A DNA stretch of 42,519 bases from Myxococcaceae bacterium (GTDB lineage: Bacteria > Myxococcota > Myxococcia > Myxococcales > Myxococcaceae): positions 1 through 42,519 of the forward strand of contig JAFGNZ010000186.1 in assembly GCA_016926755.1 (NCBI GenBank), read 5' to 3'. Below the pieces are notes generated by a model. It worked only from the letters and a program-made list of their open reading frames with translations, was not told the origin of the DNA and ran no database searches. Of the stretch, positions 24,563-32,530 are shown piece after piece; the first letter of the stretch is position 1, and each line of letters begins with the position of its first letter. A program made the translations under genes and the position numbers.

Positions 24563-25537
24563 ATGCACGCGTTCGTCACCGGCGGTTCTGGATTCGTGGG
24601 CAGGGCCCTCATCGCGGCGCTCCGCGAGCGGGGGCATACGGTGCGCGCCCTCGGGCGCTCCGAGGCGGCCCTGAACGAGGTGCGCCTGGCGGGGGCCGAG
24701 CCCTGGCAGGGCGATCTCTCGGACGTGGAGGCGCTCAAGCGCGGCATGGAGGGCTGCGAAGTCGTCTTCCACTCGGCCGCGTTCGTGAAGCGCTGGGGCC
24801 GCCGCGCGAGCTACTTCGAGGCCAACGTCCGCGGCACGGAGCACGTGCTGGAGGCGGCGCGCGCGGCGGGCGTCAAGCGCCTGGTCCATGTCAGCACCGA
24901 GGCCGTGCTCCTGGACGGCGCGCCCATCGTGAGCGTGGACGAGACGCGGCCCCTGCCCACGGCGCCCATCGGCCAATACGCCGCCACCAAGAACGCGGCG
25001 GAGCGGCTCGTCCTCTCGGTCAACTCGCCCGAGCTGACCACCGTCGCCGTCCGCCCCCGCTTCATCTGGGGCAAGGGGGACACCTCCCTCCTGCCGCTCA
25101 TCATCGAGTCGGTGAAGGCCGGCAGGTTCCGCTGGGTGGATGGGGGGCACTACAAGACGTCCACCTGCCACATCGACAACTGCGTGGAGGGGATCCTGCT
25201 GGCGGCGGAGAAGGGGAAGGGCGGCGAGGCGTACTTCCTCACGGACGGCGAGCCGGTGGACATGCGCGACTTCATCACCGCGATGCTGAAGACGCAGGGG
25301 GTGGAGGTGGGCAACAAGGAGATCCCAGGTGGGCTGGCGATGGCGATGGCGTTCGTGTCCGAGGCGCTCTGGAACTTCCTCTCGCTGCCGGGAGAGCCGC
25401 CCATCACCCGCCAGGAGCTGCTCCTGGCGGGCCGGGAGGTCACCGTGAGCGACGCGAAGGCGCGGCGGGAGCTGGGCTACCAGGGGCTCATGACGCGGGA
25501 AGCAGGGCTGCGAGAGATGGCGCGGGCGAAGGCCTGA
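24563..25537 (+). CDS. NAD(P)-dependent epimerase / 3-beta-hydroxysteroid-dehydrogenase-like SDR
   Basis: 324 aa extended short-chain dehydrogenase. The N-terminal Rossmann motif is VTGGSGFVG, with GDLSD at the cofactor turn, HSAAFVKRWG, VHVSTEAVL (Ser/Thr) and the catalytic YAATK. PRFIWGKGD and the TCHIDNCVEGILLA pattern are typical of sterol/3-beta-HSD-like SDRs. The reaction is oxidation or reduction of a hydroxyl or keto group with NAD(P); the substrate is unknown. ATG 24563 is preferred to ATG 24557 because AGGAG then has a 7-nt spacing. A TAGTAG box lies near 24529. Confidence 0.9.
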   Translation: MHAFVTGGSGFVGRALIAALRERGHTVRALGRSEAALNEVRLAGAEPWQGDLSDVEALKRGMEGCEVVFHSAAFVKRWGRRASYFEANVRGTEHVLEAARAAGVKRLVHVSTEAVLLDGAPIVSVDETRPLPTAPIGQYAATKNAAERLVLSVNSPELTTVAVRPRFIWGKGDTSLLPLIIESVKAGRFRWVDGGHYKTSTCHIDNCVEGILLAAEKGKGGEAYFLTDGEPVDMRDFITAMLKTQGVEVGNKEIPGGLAMAMAFVSEALWNFLSLPGEPPITRQELLLAGREVTVSDAKARRELGYQGLMTREAGLREMARAKA

Positions 25538-25591
25538 GCCGGGGGCCCGGTCCGTAGTAGCCTGAGGCCCTCAGCCCCGGAGGTGCGTCGC

Positions 25592-26467
25592 ATGCGCAGG
25601 TTCGAGTTCGTCGAGGGCAGCAGCTCCAAGTTCTGGAGCCCGGAGGTGCAGGGCAACACCTTCATTGTGATCTACGGGCGGATCGGCACGCCGGGCCAGC
25701 GCAAGGAGAAGGCCTTCCCGGACGAGGCGAGCGCGCGGCGCGAGTACGAGAAGAAGGTCGCGGAGAAGCTGCGCGAGGGCTACCGCGAGGTGTCCGCCGA
25801 GGGTGAGGCTCCCGCGCCCGCCCCGGCGCCAAAGGAGAAGGGCCCGGCGCCCAGGCCCGAGCTGCCCCGGCGCGTACGGGCGGTGAAACCCACGGCGGAG
25901 CGGGTGGCGGCGGCGGCCCAGGCGCTCTCGACGCTGGAGGCGTGGCTCCCCAAGCGGAGCTGGCGGGTGGCCCTCCAGGCGCGGCGGGCCCGGCGGGCGC
26001 TCCGGCGGCTGGGGGGGATCGATCCGGCGACGCATGCCTCGCTCGGGCCGGTGTTCGAGTCCCTCATGGCGCGGGTGGTGGCACCGCCGGGCGAGCGGCG
26101 GCTGCCGCTGAGGCTCGCGATGATGCTGCTGGCCGAGCTGGACGCGGCGGCGTTCGTCCGGGCCGGGGAGCAGTGGAAGCGCGCGCCCGCGGGGGCTCCG
26201 GCGGCGGCGGGCGCCACGGCGGTGGCGCGCGAGGCGGAGGCGCTGGGAGAGCCGGAGCTCGCCCTGCGCATGGGGGTGCTCCTCGCCGAGCGCCCCGAGC
26301 TGCGCGGGGGCTCCGAGGCGGGGTGGCAGCGGCGCTGGAGCACGCTCAAGCCGCACCTGGAGGCTCTCCTGCAGGAGAAGGGCGGGGCGCTGCAGACCCA
26401 CCTGCGCGCCATCGAGGCGGGCGGGGACGCGCACCTGGCGCAGCGCGTGGCGCGGATGGGCGCCTGA
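25592..26467 (+). CDS. WGR-domain protein
   Basis: 291 aa from ATG 25592, with GGAGG 8 nt upstream. Residues 1-75 form a WGR domain: RRFEFVEGSSSKFWSPEV, then NTFIVIYGRIGTPGQRKEKAF, the YGRIG being the WGR core. An Ala/Pro-rich linker separates an Arg/Ala/Leu-rich helical C-terminal region of ~200 residues with no identified domain. WGR modules occur in PARPs and MolR-type proteins and can bind nucleic acids. Here there is no PARP catalytic region. An upstream CTGAG-GCC-CTCAG mini-hairpin lies just before the ribosome-binding site. The exact role is unknown. Confidence 0.85.
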   Translation: MRRFEFVEGSSSKFWSPEVQGNTFIVIYGRIGTPGQRKEKAFPDEASARREYEKKVAEKLREGYREVSAEGEAPAPAPAPKEKGPAPRPELPRRVRAVKPTAERVAAAAQALSTLEAWLPKRSWRVALQARRARRALRRLGGIDPATHASLGPVFESLMARVVAPPGERRLPLRLAMMLLAELDAAAFVRAGEQWKRAPAGAPAAAGATAVAREAEALGEPELALRMGVLLAERPELRGGSEAGWQRRWSTLKPHLEALLQEKGGALQTHLRAIEAGGDAHLAQRVARMGA

Positions 26468-26476
26468 GCCGCGTGC

Positions 26477-26482
26477 TACCCT
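26477..26482 (+). promoter_or_regulatory. -10-like TACCCT box, leaderless start of the lipoprotein pair
   Basis: TACCCT ends 7 nt (CGCGTCC) before ATG 26490. A TG two bases upstream gives an extended -10. No Shine-Dalgarno. Confidence 0.45.
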
Positions 26483-26489
26483 CGCGTCC

Positions 26490-26900
26490 ATGAAAGGACG
26501 CTCGAGATGGTGTCTGCCGGTGGCGCTGCTGCTGCTGGCTTCGGGGTGCTCATCCGGTAACGCCTCGAGGCGCGGGGGGAGCTCTCTCGACGCGCGCGCG
26601 GAGGAGCTGGAGGGGCGCAACCAGGCCCTCCGGGAAGAGCTCCGGCAGAAGGAGGCGCAGGTCGAGCAGGCCTTCGCGTCGGCCACCCAGGCGGAGAACG
26701 CGGCGGGGCTGCAGGGCCTCGGGTGCGCCGCGGTGATGCCGACGAAGGCCGCCCCGAAGGGGATGCCTCGCTCGGGAGATGTCCATGGCCGGCTGGGCTT
26801 GAGCCACAAGAGCTACCGGATGACGGCCACCTTCTCCCCGGCGCGCACGGCGGGAGGCTGGCGCGTGGCCCAGGGCAGCTGCCGGGTGGCGTCACCATGA
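26490..26900 (+). CDS. Small lipoprotein with coiled coil
   Basis: 136 aa. A basic start, hydrophobic core and lipobox LASGC (Cys20) mark a lipoprotein. Residues ~33-70 form a heptad-like coiled coil (LDARAEELEGRNQALREELRQKEAQVEQAF). The C-terminal third is short, with the two remaining Cys (LGCAAV and GSCRV) that could pair. No known domain recognised. The stop overlaps the start of the next gene (ATGA at 26897-26900), implying translational coupling. Confidence 0.78.
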   Translation: MKGRSRWCLPVALLLLASGCSSGNASRRGGSSLDARAEELEGRNQALREELRQKEAQVEQAFASATQAENAAGLQGLGCAAVMPTKAAPKGMPRSGDVHGRLGLSHKSYRMTATFSPARTAGGWRVAQGSCRVASP

Positions 26901-27613
26901 GCGCTCGCTCCACGCCGAGGCGGGTGCTCGCCGCGCTGCTCGGGGCGACGCTGCTGGGAGGTTGCGCCGTGGATCCGCGCGTCCGCGTGAGGCGGCTGGA
27001 GGACGAGCAGCGGAGCCTCACCCTGGCCGTCCAGGCGGCGGATCAGTCCATCCAGTCAGCCTCCACGTATGCCACGGAGGTGCGCTCTCCCGGGCAGGGG
27101 GGGCCGACGTTCTCCCTCTACTTCACGCCCGCGATGCTGGAGCAGCTCTCCAGCCAGATGCTGCCGTACCGGGCGCCCGCGCGGGACTTCCACAGCAAGC
27201 TGGCGGGGGAGATCATCGTCGAGCGGCTCTCGGGCCTGCGCTTCATCTCGCGCAACCGGCTGATGGGCACGCTGCACCTGCGGGGCGTGAACGTGCGCTA
27301 CACCGGCTCGGTGCCGGGGTTCGCCAAGAAGCAGGTGCAGGACTTCCAGAAGGCCATCGCCCACGGCGCGGTGGCGGATCTGGAGGTGCAGCTCACGCTG
27401 GATGGCAACGTGGTGCGCGCGAAGGCCAGGGCGCTCGCGGCCCGGCTCGTCTCGAAGCGCGACGGGACCGCCGAGGGCATGCTCCGGGACGAGATGAACA
27501 AGCGCGCCTTGCGCTCACCCCTGAGCTTCGACATGTCCATCGCGGGCAGCAGCGCGGCGCCACGCCGGCTGATGGTGACGGGCAACCACGTCGTGATCAC
27601 CTACGCGCAATAG
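26897..27613 (+). CDS. Lipoprotein of unknown function
   Basis: 238 aa from ATG 26897, overlapping the previous stop by 4 nt. Signal and lipobox: RVLAALLGATLLGGC (Cys at ~22). After a charged segment (RVRRLEDEQRSL) comes a globular beta-rich region (FSLYFTPAMLEQLSSQMLPYRAP; LSGLRFISRNRLMGTLHLRGVNVRY; VADLEVQLTLDGNVVRAKARALAARLV; LMVTGNHVVITYAQ). It resembles lipid-transfer or envelope-maintenance beta-sheet proteins only in secondary-structure pattern. Likely works with the coupled lipoprotein. Function unknown. Confidence 0.78.
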   Translation: MSARSTPRRVLAALLGATLLGGCAVDPRVRVRRLEDEQRSLTLAVQAADQSIQSASTYATEVRSPGQGGPTFSLYFTPAMLEQLSSQMLPYRAPARDFHSKLAGEIIVERLSGLRFISRNRLMGTLHLRGVNVRYTGSVPGFAKKQVQDFQKAIAHGAVADLEVQLTLDGNVVRAKARALAARLVSKRDGTAEGMLRDEMNKRALRSPLSFDMSIAGSSAAPRRLMVTGNHVVITYAQ

Positions 27614-27666
27614 CGGAGGGGAGGGGCCACCGCTCCGTCTCCGCTGCTCAGGTGTGACGCGGACCC

Positions 27667-27686
27667 GCCGAGGCTCGTGTCTCGGC
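27667..27686. terminator. Hairpin between convergent genes
   Basis: GCCGAG (27667-27672), 8-nt loop, CTCGGC (27681-27686). Six perfect pairs between the lipoprotein genes that converge here. There is no U-run, so confidence is modest. Confidence 0.35.
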
Positions 27687-28471
27687 TACTCGGTTGCCTC
27701 GAGCTTCTTCTCGGCGCCGAGCTTGTCGATCTCCTCGGCGGGGTAGGACTTCGCCGCCTCGAGGTAGCGCCGCTCCTGGATGCGGCGGCGCTCCTTCTTG
27801 CTGATCGTCTCCGGGATGATGAGGTCGGGCTCGCCGCCGGAGGGCGCCTCCACCGCCATGCCGTCGCAGAAGAGCCAGCGCGTCGTCCCGTCGGTGCCCT
27901 GGCGCGCGAAGTACAGGTCCCCGCTGCCCACGGCCGTGTTGGCCTTGCACCACGTCTCCTTCGCGGTGGCCTCGCGCACGGTGGACTCCTCCATCCACTT
28001 CTTCTCGGCCAGCCGCTGCTCAGCGGCGACCAGCACCGTGGGGGCCTCATCCAGCCGGGCCTTCGCCTTCCCCGTCACCTCCTCGCCCTTCTTGGCGAGC
28101 TCCGGGAAGGGCGCCTGCTTCTGGAAGCCACACTCGCGCAGCCCCGCGAGGTTCTTGCGGTGGGCCTCCACCACGGGGCCCAGCGACTGGGAGCCCTGCC
28201 GCAGCAGCTCCACCTGCTCGGCGCTCGCCTCGGGCTGCGAGGCCCCCTCCGTCTTCGAGACGAACTGCTCCAGCAGCTCGTTGATCTTCTGCAGCTCGGG
28301 CCCCAGCCGGCGCGGATCCGCGTCGCACAGCGAGCCCTTCACCAGGGTGTAGTCCCGGTACTCCACGTTGCTCTCACCCAGGGTGACACGCTGCGGAGGC
28401 GGCGGCTGCTTGGCCGCGCAGGCGGCGAGGACGGCACACACGCCCGGCAGGAGGATTCGAGGTGCTCTCAT
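27686..28471 (-). CDS. Lipoprotein of unknown function
   Basis: 261 aa from ATG 28471. Signal MRAPRILLPGVCAVLAAC with lipobox VLAAC (Cys18), then a Pro-rich spacer. The first half is helical and charged (KINELLEQFVSKTEGA, VEAHRKNLAGLRECGF, LAKKGEEVTGKAKARLDEA). The second half has strand-like GDLYFARQGTDGTTRWLFCDGMAVEA and a basic/acidic helical end (SKKERRRIQERRYLEAAKSYPAEEIDKL). Extra Cys residues (LCDA, RECG, WCKA, LFCDG) could form disulfides. A TAGCGT -10-like box and GGAG precede it. Divergent from the VWA cassette at 28650, so a shared regulator is possible. Confidence 0.75.
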   Translation of the reverse strand: MRAPRILLPGVCAVLAACAAKQPPPPQRVTLGESNVEYRDYTLVKGSLCDADPRRLGPELQKINELLEQFVSKTEGASQPEASAEQVELLRQGSQSLGPVVEAHRKNLAGLRECGFQKQAPFPELAKKGEEVTGKAKARLDEAPTVLVAAEQRLAEKKWMEESTVREATAKETWCKANTAVGSGDLYFARQGTDGTTRWLFCDGMAVEAPSGGEPDLIIPETISKKERRRIQERRYLEAAKSYPAEEIDKLGAEKKLEATE

Positions 28472-28649
28472 AGGGGTCCGGATCTCCGAGGTAAGGGGTG
28501 GAACAGGCAGGTGCGACACGCTATGCCCTTCGTGACAGTGCTGTGACAGGGACGCAAGAAGCAGGTGAGTTATGGGGGGACCTCTTGAGGCACGGGGGAG
28601 CGGCGTTACACAGTCGATACCCGTAGGCCGCCAGAGGAGGAATATAGCG

Positions 28650-30344
28650 ATGCGGAAGTCCCATGTCGTCGGGTTGCTCGTGCTGGCGCTCCTGGTGGCC
28701 TGCAAGGAGGAGCGCTCCTCCTCGGGCGCGGCGCGGGCCCAGCGCGGAAAGCCCGCGGCCTCCGACAAGGCGCTGGTGCTCACGGTGGCCTACGGCAGTG
28801 AGAAGAAGACGTGGCTGGAGGAGCAGGCGCGCGCCTTCGAGCAGAGTGGCGCGAAGACGAAGTCCGGTCGCGCCATCCGCGTCGAAGGCAAGGCCATGGG
28901 CTCGGGCGAGGCGGTGCAGGAGATCATCTCCGGGAGGCTGAAGGCGCACGTCTTCAGCCCGGCCTCGAGCGCCTACATCCCCCTGCTCAACAGCGCCTGG
29001 GCGACGGCCACCGGCCGCACGCAGCCGCTGGCCGGCCAGGGCGAGCCGGTGCTGCTCTCCCCCATCGTCATCGCCATGTGGAAGCCGATGGCCCAGGCGC
29101 TCGGGTGGCCTGACAAGTCCATTGGCTGGGCGGACCTGCTCAAGGTAGCGGCGAGCAAGCAGGGCTGGGGCAGCCTCGGGCACCCCGAGTGGGGGCGCTT
29201 CAAGCTGGGCCACACCCACCCCGAGTACTCCAACTCCGGGCTGCTCGCCGTGCTGGCCGAGGCGTACGCCGGCGCGGGCAAGACGCGTGGCCTCACCGCG
29301 GCGGACGTGGGCTCGGAGAAGACGCGCGAGCTGCTGCTGGAAATTGAAGGAACGGTGGTGCACTACGGCAAGTCCACCGGCTTCTTCGCGGACAAGATGC
29401 TGGAGCGGGGCCCCGCCTACATCTCCGCGGCTGTCCTCTACGAGAACCTCGTCATCGAGTCCTACGGCAAGCCGGCGCAGGCCCCGTTCCCGCTGGTGTC
29501 CATCTACCCGGTGGAGGGGACCTTCTGGTCGGATCACCCCTACGCGGTACTGGAGGCGGAGTGGGTAGGCGCCCAGGAGAAGGAGGCCGCCGCGGCGTTC
29601 CTGGCCTTCCTCAAGAGCAAGCCGGCGCAGGAGCGCGCGCTGGCGCTCGGCTTCCGACCGGGAGATCCGGCCATCCCCATGGGCGCGCCGGTGGACGCGG
29701 CGCACGGCGCGGATCCCCGGCAGCCTCAGACGCTGCTGGAGGTGCCGGACGCGCAGGCGCTGGAGCGGCTGCTGGCCGTGTGGCGGGAGACGAAGAAGGC
29801 CACCCATGTCACCTTCGTCTTCGACAAGTCCGGCAGCATGCAGGGCCGCCCGCTGGCCGAGGCGAAGGTGGGCGCCAGGAAGTTCATCGAGTCCCTCTCC
29901 GAGCGCGACGAGGTGACGCTGGTGTTCTTCGACAACAACGTCTACCCGCCGGTGGGGCCGCTCTCGATCAAGGAGGGGCGCTCAGCCCTGATGGAGCGCA
30001 TTGACGGCGCCATCGCCCAGGGCGGCACGGCGCTCTACGCCGCCACCCAGAAGGCCTACCAGACGGCCCGTGAGCGTGCGCAGCGCGAGCCTGGGAGGAT
30101 CCACGCCGTGGTGGTAATGACGGACGGCAAGGATGAGAGCAGCACCATCTCCCTGAGGCAGCTCACCTCGGGCCTCGTCAGCGAGGATGAGCGCACCTCG
30201 GTGCGCATCTTCACCATCGCCTATGGCCAGGGGGCGGAGGGCAGCGTGCTGGAACAGATCGCCGAGGCGGGCAAGGGCTCGAGCGCGAAGGGAGATGTGC
30301 AGGACATCGTCCAGGTATACCGGGACATGGCCTCCTTCTTCTGA
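28650..30344 (+). CDS. Solute-binding-like lipoprotein fused to a VWA domain
   Basis: 564 aa from ATG 28650 (GAGGAGG 9 nt upstream). Signal/lipobox: VGLLVLALLVACKEE. Residues ~45-375 are a type II periplasmic binding-protein-like fold (LVLTVAYGSEKKTWLEEQARAF; FSPASSAYIPLL; PIVIAMWKPMA; GHPEWGRFKLGHTHPEYSNSGL; AVLYENLVIE; GTFWSDHPYAVLEAEWV; LALGFRPGDPAIP). Residues ~383-564 are a von Willebrand A domain with an intact metal site: DKSGSMQ, GGTALYAA and MTDGKDES. So ligand sensing or capture and protein-protein adhesion are joined in one surface protein. The binding half is homologous to the gene at 31202, but no ABC permease or ATPase is nearby, so transport is unlikely. First gene of the three-gene cassette. 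Confidence 0.85.
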   Translation: MRKSHVVGLLVLALLVACKEERSSSGAARAQRGKPAASDKALVLTVAYGSEKKTWLEEQARAFEQSGAKTKSGRAIRVEGKAMGSGEAVQEIISGRLKAHVFSPASSAYIPLLNSAWATATGRTQPLAGQGEPVLLSPIVIAMWKPMAQALGWPDKSIGWADLLKVAASKQGWGSLGHPEWGRFKLGHTHPEYSNSGLLAVLAEAYAGAGKTRGLTAADVGSEKTRELLLEIEGTVVHYGKSTGFFADKMLERGPAYISAAVLYENLVIESYGKPAQAPFPLVSIYPVEGTFWSDHPYAVLEAEWVGAQEKEAAAAFLAFLKSKPAQERALALGFRPGDPAIPMGAPVDAAHGADPRQPQTLLEVPDAQALERLLAVWRETKKATHVTFVFDKSGSMQGRPLAEAKVGARKFIESLSERDEVTLVFFDNNVYPPVGPLSIKEGRSALMERIDGAIAQGGTALYAATQKAYQTARERAQREPGRIHAVVVMTDGKDESSTISLRQLTSGLVSEDERTSVRIFTIAYGQGAEGSVLEQIAEAGKGSSAKGDVQDIVQVYRDMASFF

Positions 30345-30398
30345 GGCGGAAGGCGCGAAGACGGTGAGGAGAGAAATGGGACGACAGGAGGGGGTGCG

Positions 30399-31205
30399 AT
30401 GGCCGAGCGGGGCGTGACACCGCTGGCGCGGCAGCTCCCCAAGGTGCTGGGGCGGTCCGCCCTGGGCACCGTCAACCTGATCGTTGCGGGTTCGGCGGCC
30501 ATGGGGGCGGCGGCCCTTCAGTCCTGGCCCATCCTGGCCCTGGGCGGTGCGGCCTACGCGGCCTTGGTGGCGTGGGATCTGGCCTCACCGACGTTCTGGC
30601 GGGAGACGCTCTCCGGCAAGGCCGAGGGCCCGCTGAAGCTGCCGGATCCGAACAAGCTCCAGGATCCGCGGCTGCGGGATGCGGTGCGCGCCATCCGGGA
30701 GGCCCACCAGGAGCTGGAGCGGGCGCTGGAGGGAGCGCCTCCCGGGGTGCGCAACCACATGGGCCTGGCGCTCCTGTCGCTCAACGAGCTGCGGGAGCGG
30801 GCGACGCGACTGGTGGCGCGAGGCGAGGAGCTGGCGCGCTACATGAGCACGGTGGATCTGGAGAGGGTGCGAGCGCAGATCCGCCAGGCGGACGAGCAGG
30901 CGCGCTCGGCGCGGGACGCGGAGGCGCGGGCTCAGTTCGAGAGCGCCCGGGCGGCGCGCGAGGAGCAGCTCGCGGCGCTGGTGGACATCGACGCGGCGCG
31001 GGAGCGGGTGCTGGCGAACCTCTCGCGCATCGCGGCGACGATGCAGGGCCTGCCGGCCAAGGTGGTGCGCCTGCGCGCGCTGGACGCGCAGGCGACAGAG
31101 AGCATGTACGGGGACCTCAACGAGGAGCTCGGCCGGATGAACGGCGAGATCGGCGCCTTCGAGGAGACCCTCAAGTCCTTCCACGAGGTACGGGTCACAA
31201 CATGA
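30399..31205 (+). CDS. Membrane hairpin plus coiled-coil protein (XpaC-like?)
   Basis: 268 aa from ATG 30399, AGGAGG 7-8 nt upstream. Two adjacent membrane helices lie at ~24-62 (LGTVNLIVAGSAAMGAAAL; PILALGGAAYAALVAWDLAS). A long helical, charged cytoplasmic region (~95-268) with heptad character follows (LERALEGAPPG, RVRAQIRQADEQARSARDAEARAQFESARAAREEQL, MYGDLNEELGRMNGEIGAFEETL). This shape recalls XpaC-type proteins that accompany TelA in tellurite-resistance-like loci; the resemblance is architectural only. The stop overlaps the ATG of the next gene (31202-31205), so the two are translationally coupled. Confidence 0.75.
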   Translation: MAERGVTPLARQLPKVLGRSALGTVNLIVAGSAAMGAAALQSWPILALGGAAYAALVAWDLASPTFWRETLSGKAEGPLKLPDPNKLQDPRLRDAVRAIREAHQELERALEGAPPGVRNHMGLALLSLNELRERATRLVARGEELARYMSTVDLERVRAQIRQADEQARSARDAEARAQFESARAAREEQLAALVDIDAARERVLANLSRIAATMQGLPAKVVRLRALDAQATESMYGDLNEELGRMNGEIGAFEETLKSFHEVRVTT

Positions 31206-32392
31206 ATCCCAGGGTACTCATCATCATCGGCTTCCTCGCGGCGGTGGGCGGGGTGTTCTACATGTCCCAGCGCGGCAGGGGCTCTGGGGAGGCGGAGAGC
31301 GGAGGCCCCAGCGGGCCGGCCAGGCCCACGGAGGTGACGGAGATCTCGTTCCTCTACAGCACGGAGAAGAAGGAGTGGGTGGAGGCGGCCGCCGCCAGCT
31401 TCCAGCAGGAGCACCCCTCCATCAAGGTGAGCCTGATGGGGCGGGGCTCGCTGGACGCGGCGCAGGGCATCCTGGACGGGCGCGAGAAGCCCACGGTGTG
31501 GAGCCCGGCGGACACGGCGGTGCTGCGGATGCTGGAGTCGGACTGGGCGACGGAGCCCTCCCGCGGCCCGCTGTTCGCGAGGGATGGGGAGGACGCGCCG
31601 CAGCCGCTGGTGATCACGCCGCTGGTGTTCGTCGTGTGGGAGGACCGGGCCAACGTGCTGCTGAAGGCCAGCGAGGGCAAGGCGGTCTCCTGGAGGACGA
31701 TTCACAAGGCGGTGGCGAGCGATCAGGGGTGGCCGGCGATCGGGGGCAAGGCGGACTGGGGCTTCGTGAAGCTGGGGCACACGGACCCGACGCGCTCGAA
31801 CTCGGGGCTGCAGGCGATGTTGCTGGCCACGTTCGAGTACCACAACAAGCGCACGGGCCTGACGGTAGGGGATCTGCTGGATCCGAAGTACCAGGACTGG
31901 GTGAAGCAGCTCGAGAAGGGGGTGACCCGGTTCGAGACGTCCACGGGCACCTTCATGACGGACATGGTCCGGTTCGGACCCTCCAAGTACGACATCGCGG
32001 TGGTGTACGAGAACCTGGCGATCTCGCAGATCTCCAACGCGCAGGGGCGGTGGGGAAACCTGAAGGTGTACTACCCGCCGCTGACGCTCTGGAGCGATCA
32101 CCCGGCGGCGGTGCTGCAGGCCCCGTGGGTGACGCCCAAGCAGAAGGAGGCGGCGCGGCAGTGGCTGGCCTACCTCCGGAGCCGGCCGGTGCAGGAGCGG
32201 GCGCTGGCGTTCGGCTTCCGGCCCGCGGATCCCGCGGTGCCCATCAAGACGGCGGACGCGGCCAACCCGTTCACCCGGTTGGCGGATCACGGGATCCTCG
32301 TGGACGTTCCGCCCGTGGCGGAAGTACCGGAGGGCCCGGTGGTTCGCAACCTGCTCACCATGTGGTCGCGCGTGGTGGGGACCCAGCGCTGA
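31202..32392 (+). CDS. Membrane-anchored solute-binding-like protein (paralogue of 28650 gene)
   Basis: 396 aa. N-terminal uncleaved-type helix (RVLIIIGFLAAVGGVFYM), then the same binding-protein fold as the first cassette gene: ISFLYSTEKKEWVEAAAASF, VWSPADTAVLRML, GFVKLGHTDPTRSNSGL, ETSTGTFMTDM, VVYENLAISQ, LTLWSDHPAAVLQAPWV and ALAFGFRPADPAVP. It ends in the helix NLLTMWSRVV where the VWA of the paralogue would begin, so it lacks VWA. The pair probably arose by duplication, with gain or loss of the VWA. No transporter partners. ATG overlaps the upstream stop (ATGA). Confidence 0.83.
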   Translation: MNPRVLIIIGFLAAVGGVFYMSQRGRGSGEAESGGPSGPARPTEVTEISFLYSTEKKEWVEAAAASFQQEHPSIKVSLMGRGSLDAAQGILDGREKPTVWSPADTAVLRMLESDWATEPSRGPLFARDGEDAPQPLVITPLVFVVWEDRANVLLKASEGKAVSWRTIHKAVASDQGWPAIGGKADWGFVKLGHTDPTRSNSGLQAMLLATFEYHNKRTGLTVGDLLDPKYQDWVKQLEKGVTRFETSTGTFMTDMVRFGPSKYDIAVVYENLAISQISNAQGRWGNLKVYYPPLTLWSDHPAAVLQAPWVTPKQKEAARQWLAYLRSRPVQERALAFGFRPADPAVPIKTADAANPFTRLADHGILVDVPPVAEVPEGPVVRNLLTMWSRVVGTQR

Positions 32393-32420
32393 GAGGTGCT
32401 GTCGCTCCGAGTTGTAGGTT

Positions 32421-32482
32421 GAGGGCGCTCCTCACGTCCGGTGTTTACAGCACACGCCGCGCGTAAGATGTCGTGCGCCCTC
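32421..32482. repeat. 8-bp inverted repeat in the leader between cassette and cytochrome gene
   Basis: GAGGGCGC (32421-32428) and GCGCCCTC (32475-32482) are perfect inverted copies, 46 nt apart. A TAAGAT -10-like box (32464-32469) lies inside the spacer. This could be a long terminator or leader structure, or an operator. Confidence 0.35.
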
Positions 32483-32530
32483 GTTGCTCCGCTGCGGCGA
32501 TGGGCGCTTCAACATCTGCGTGGAGCTACA

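Noticed and set aside
28650-32392. Reading the cassette as an ABC transporter
   Set aside because: There is no permease or ATPase gene on either strand within the window, and one binding protein carries a VWA domain.
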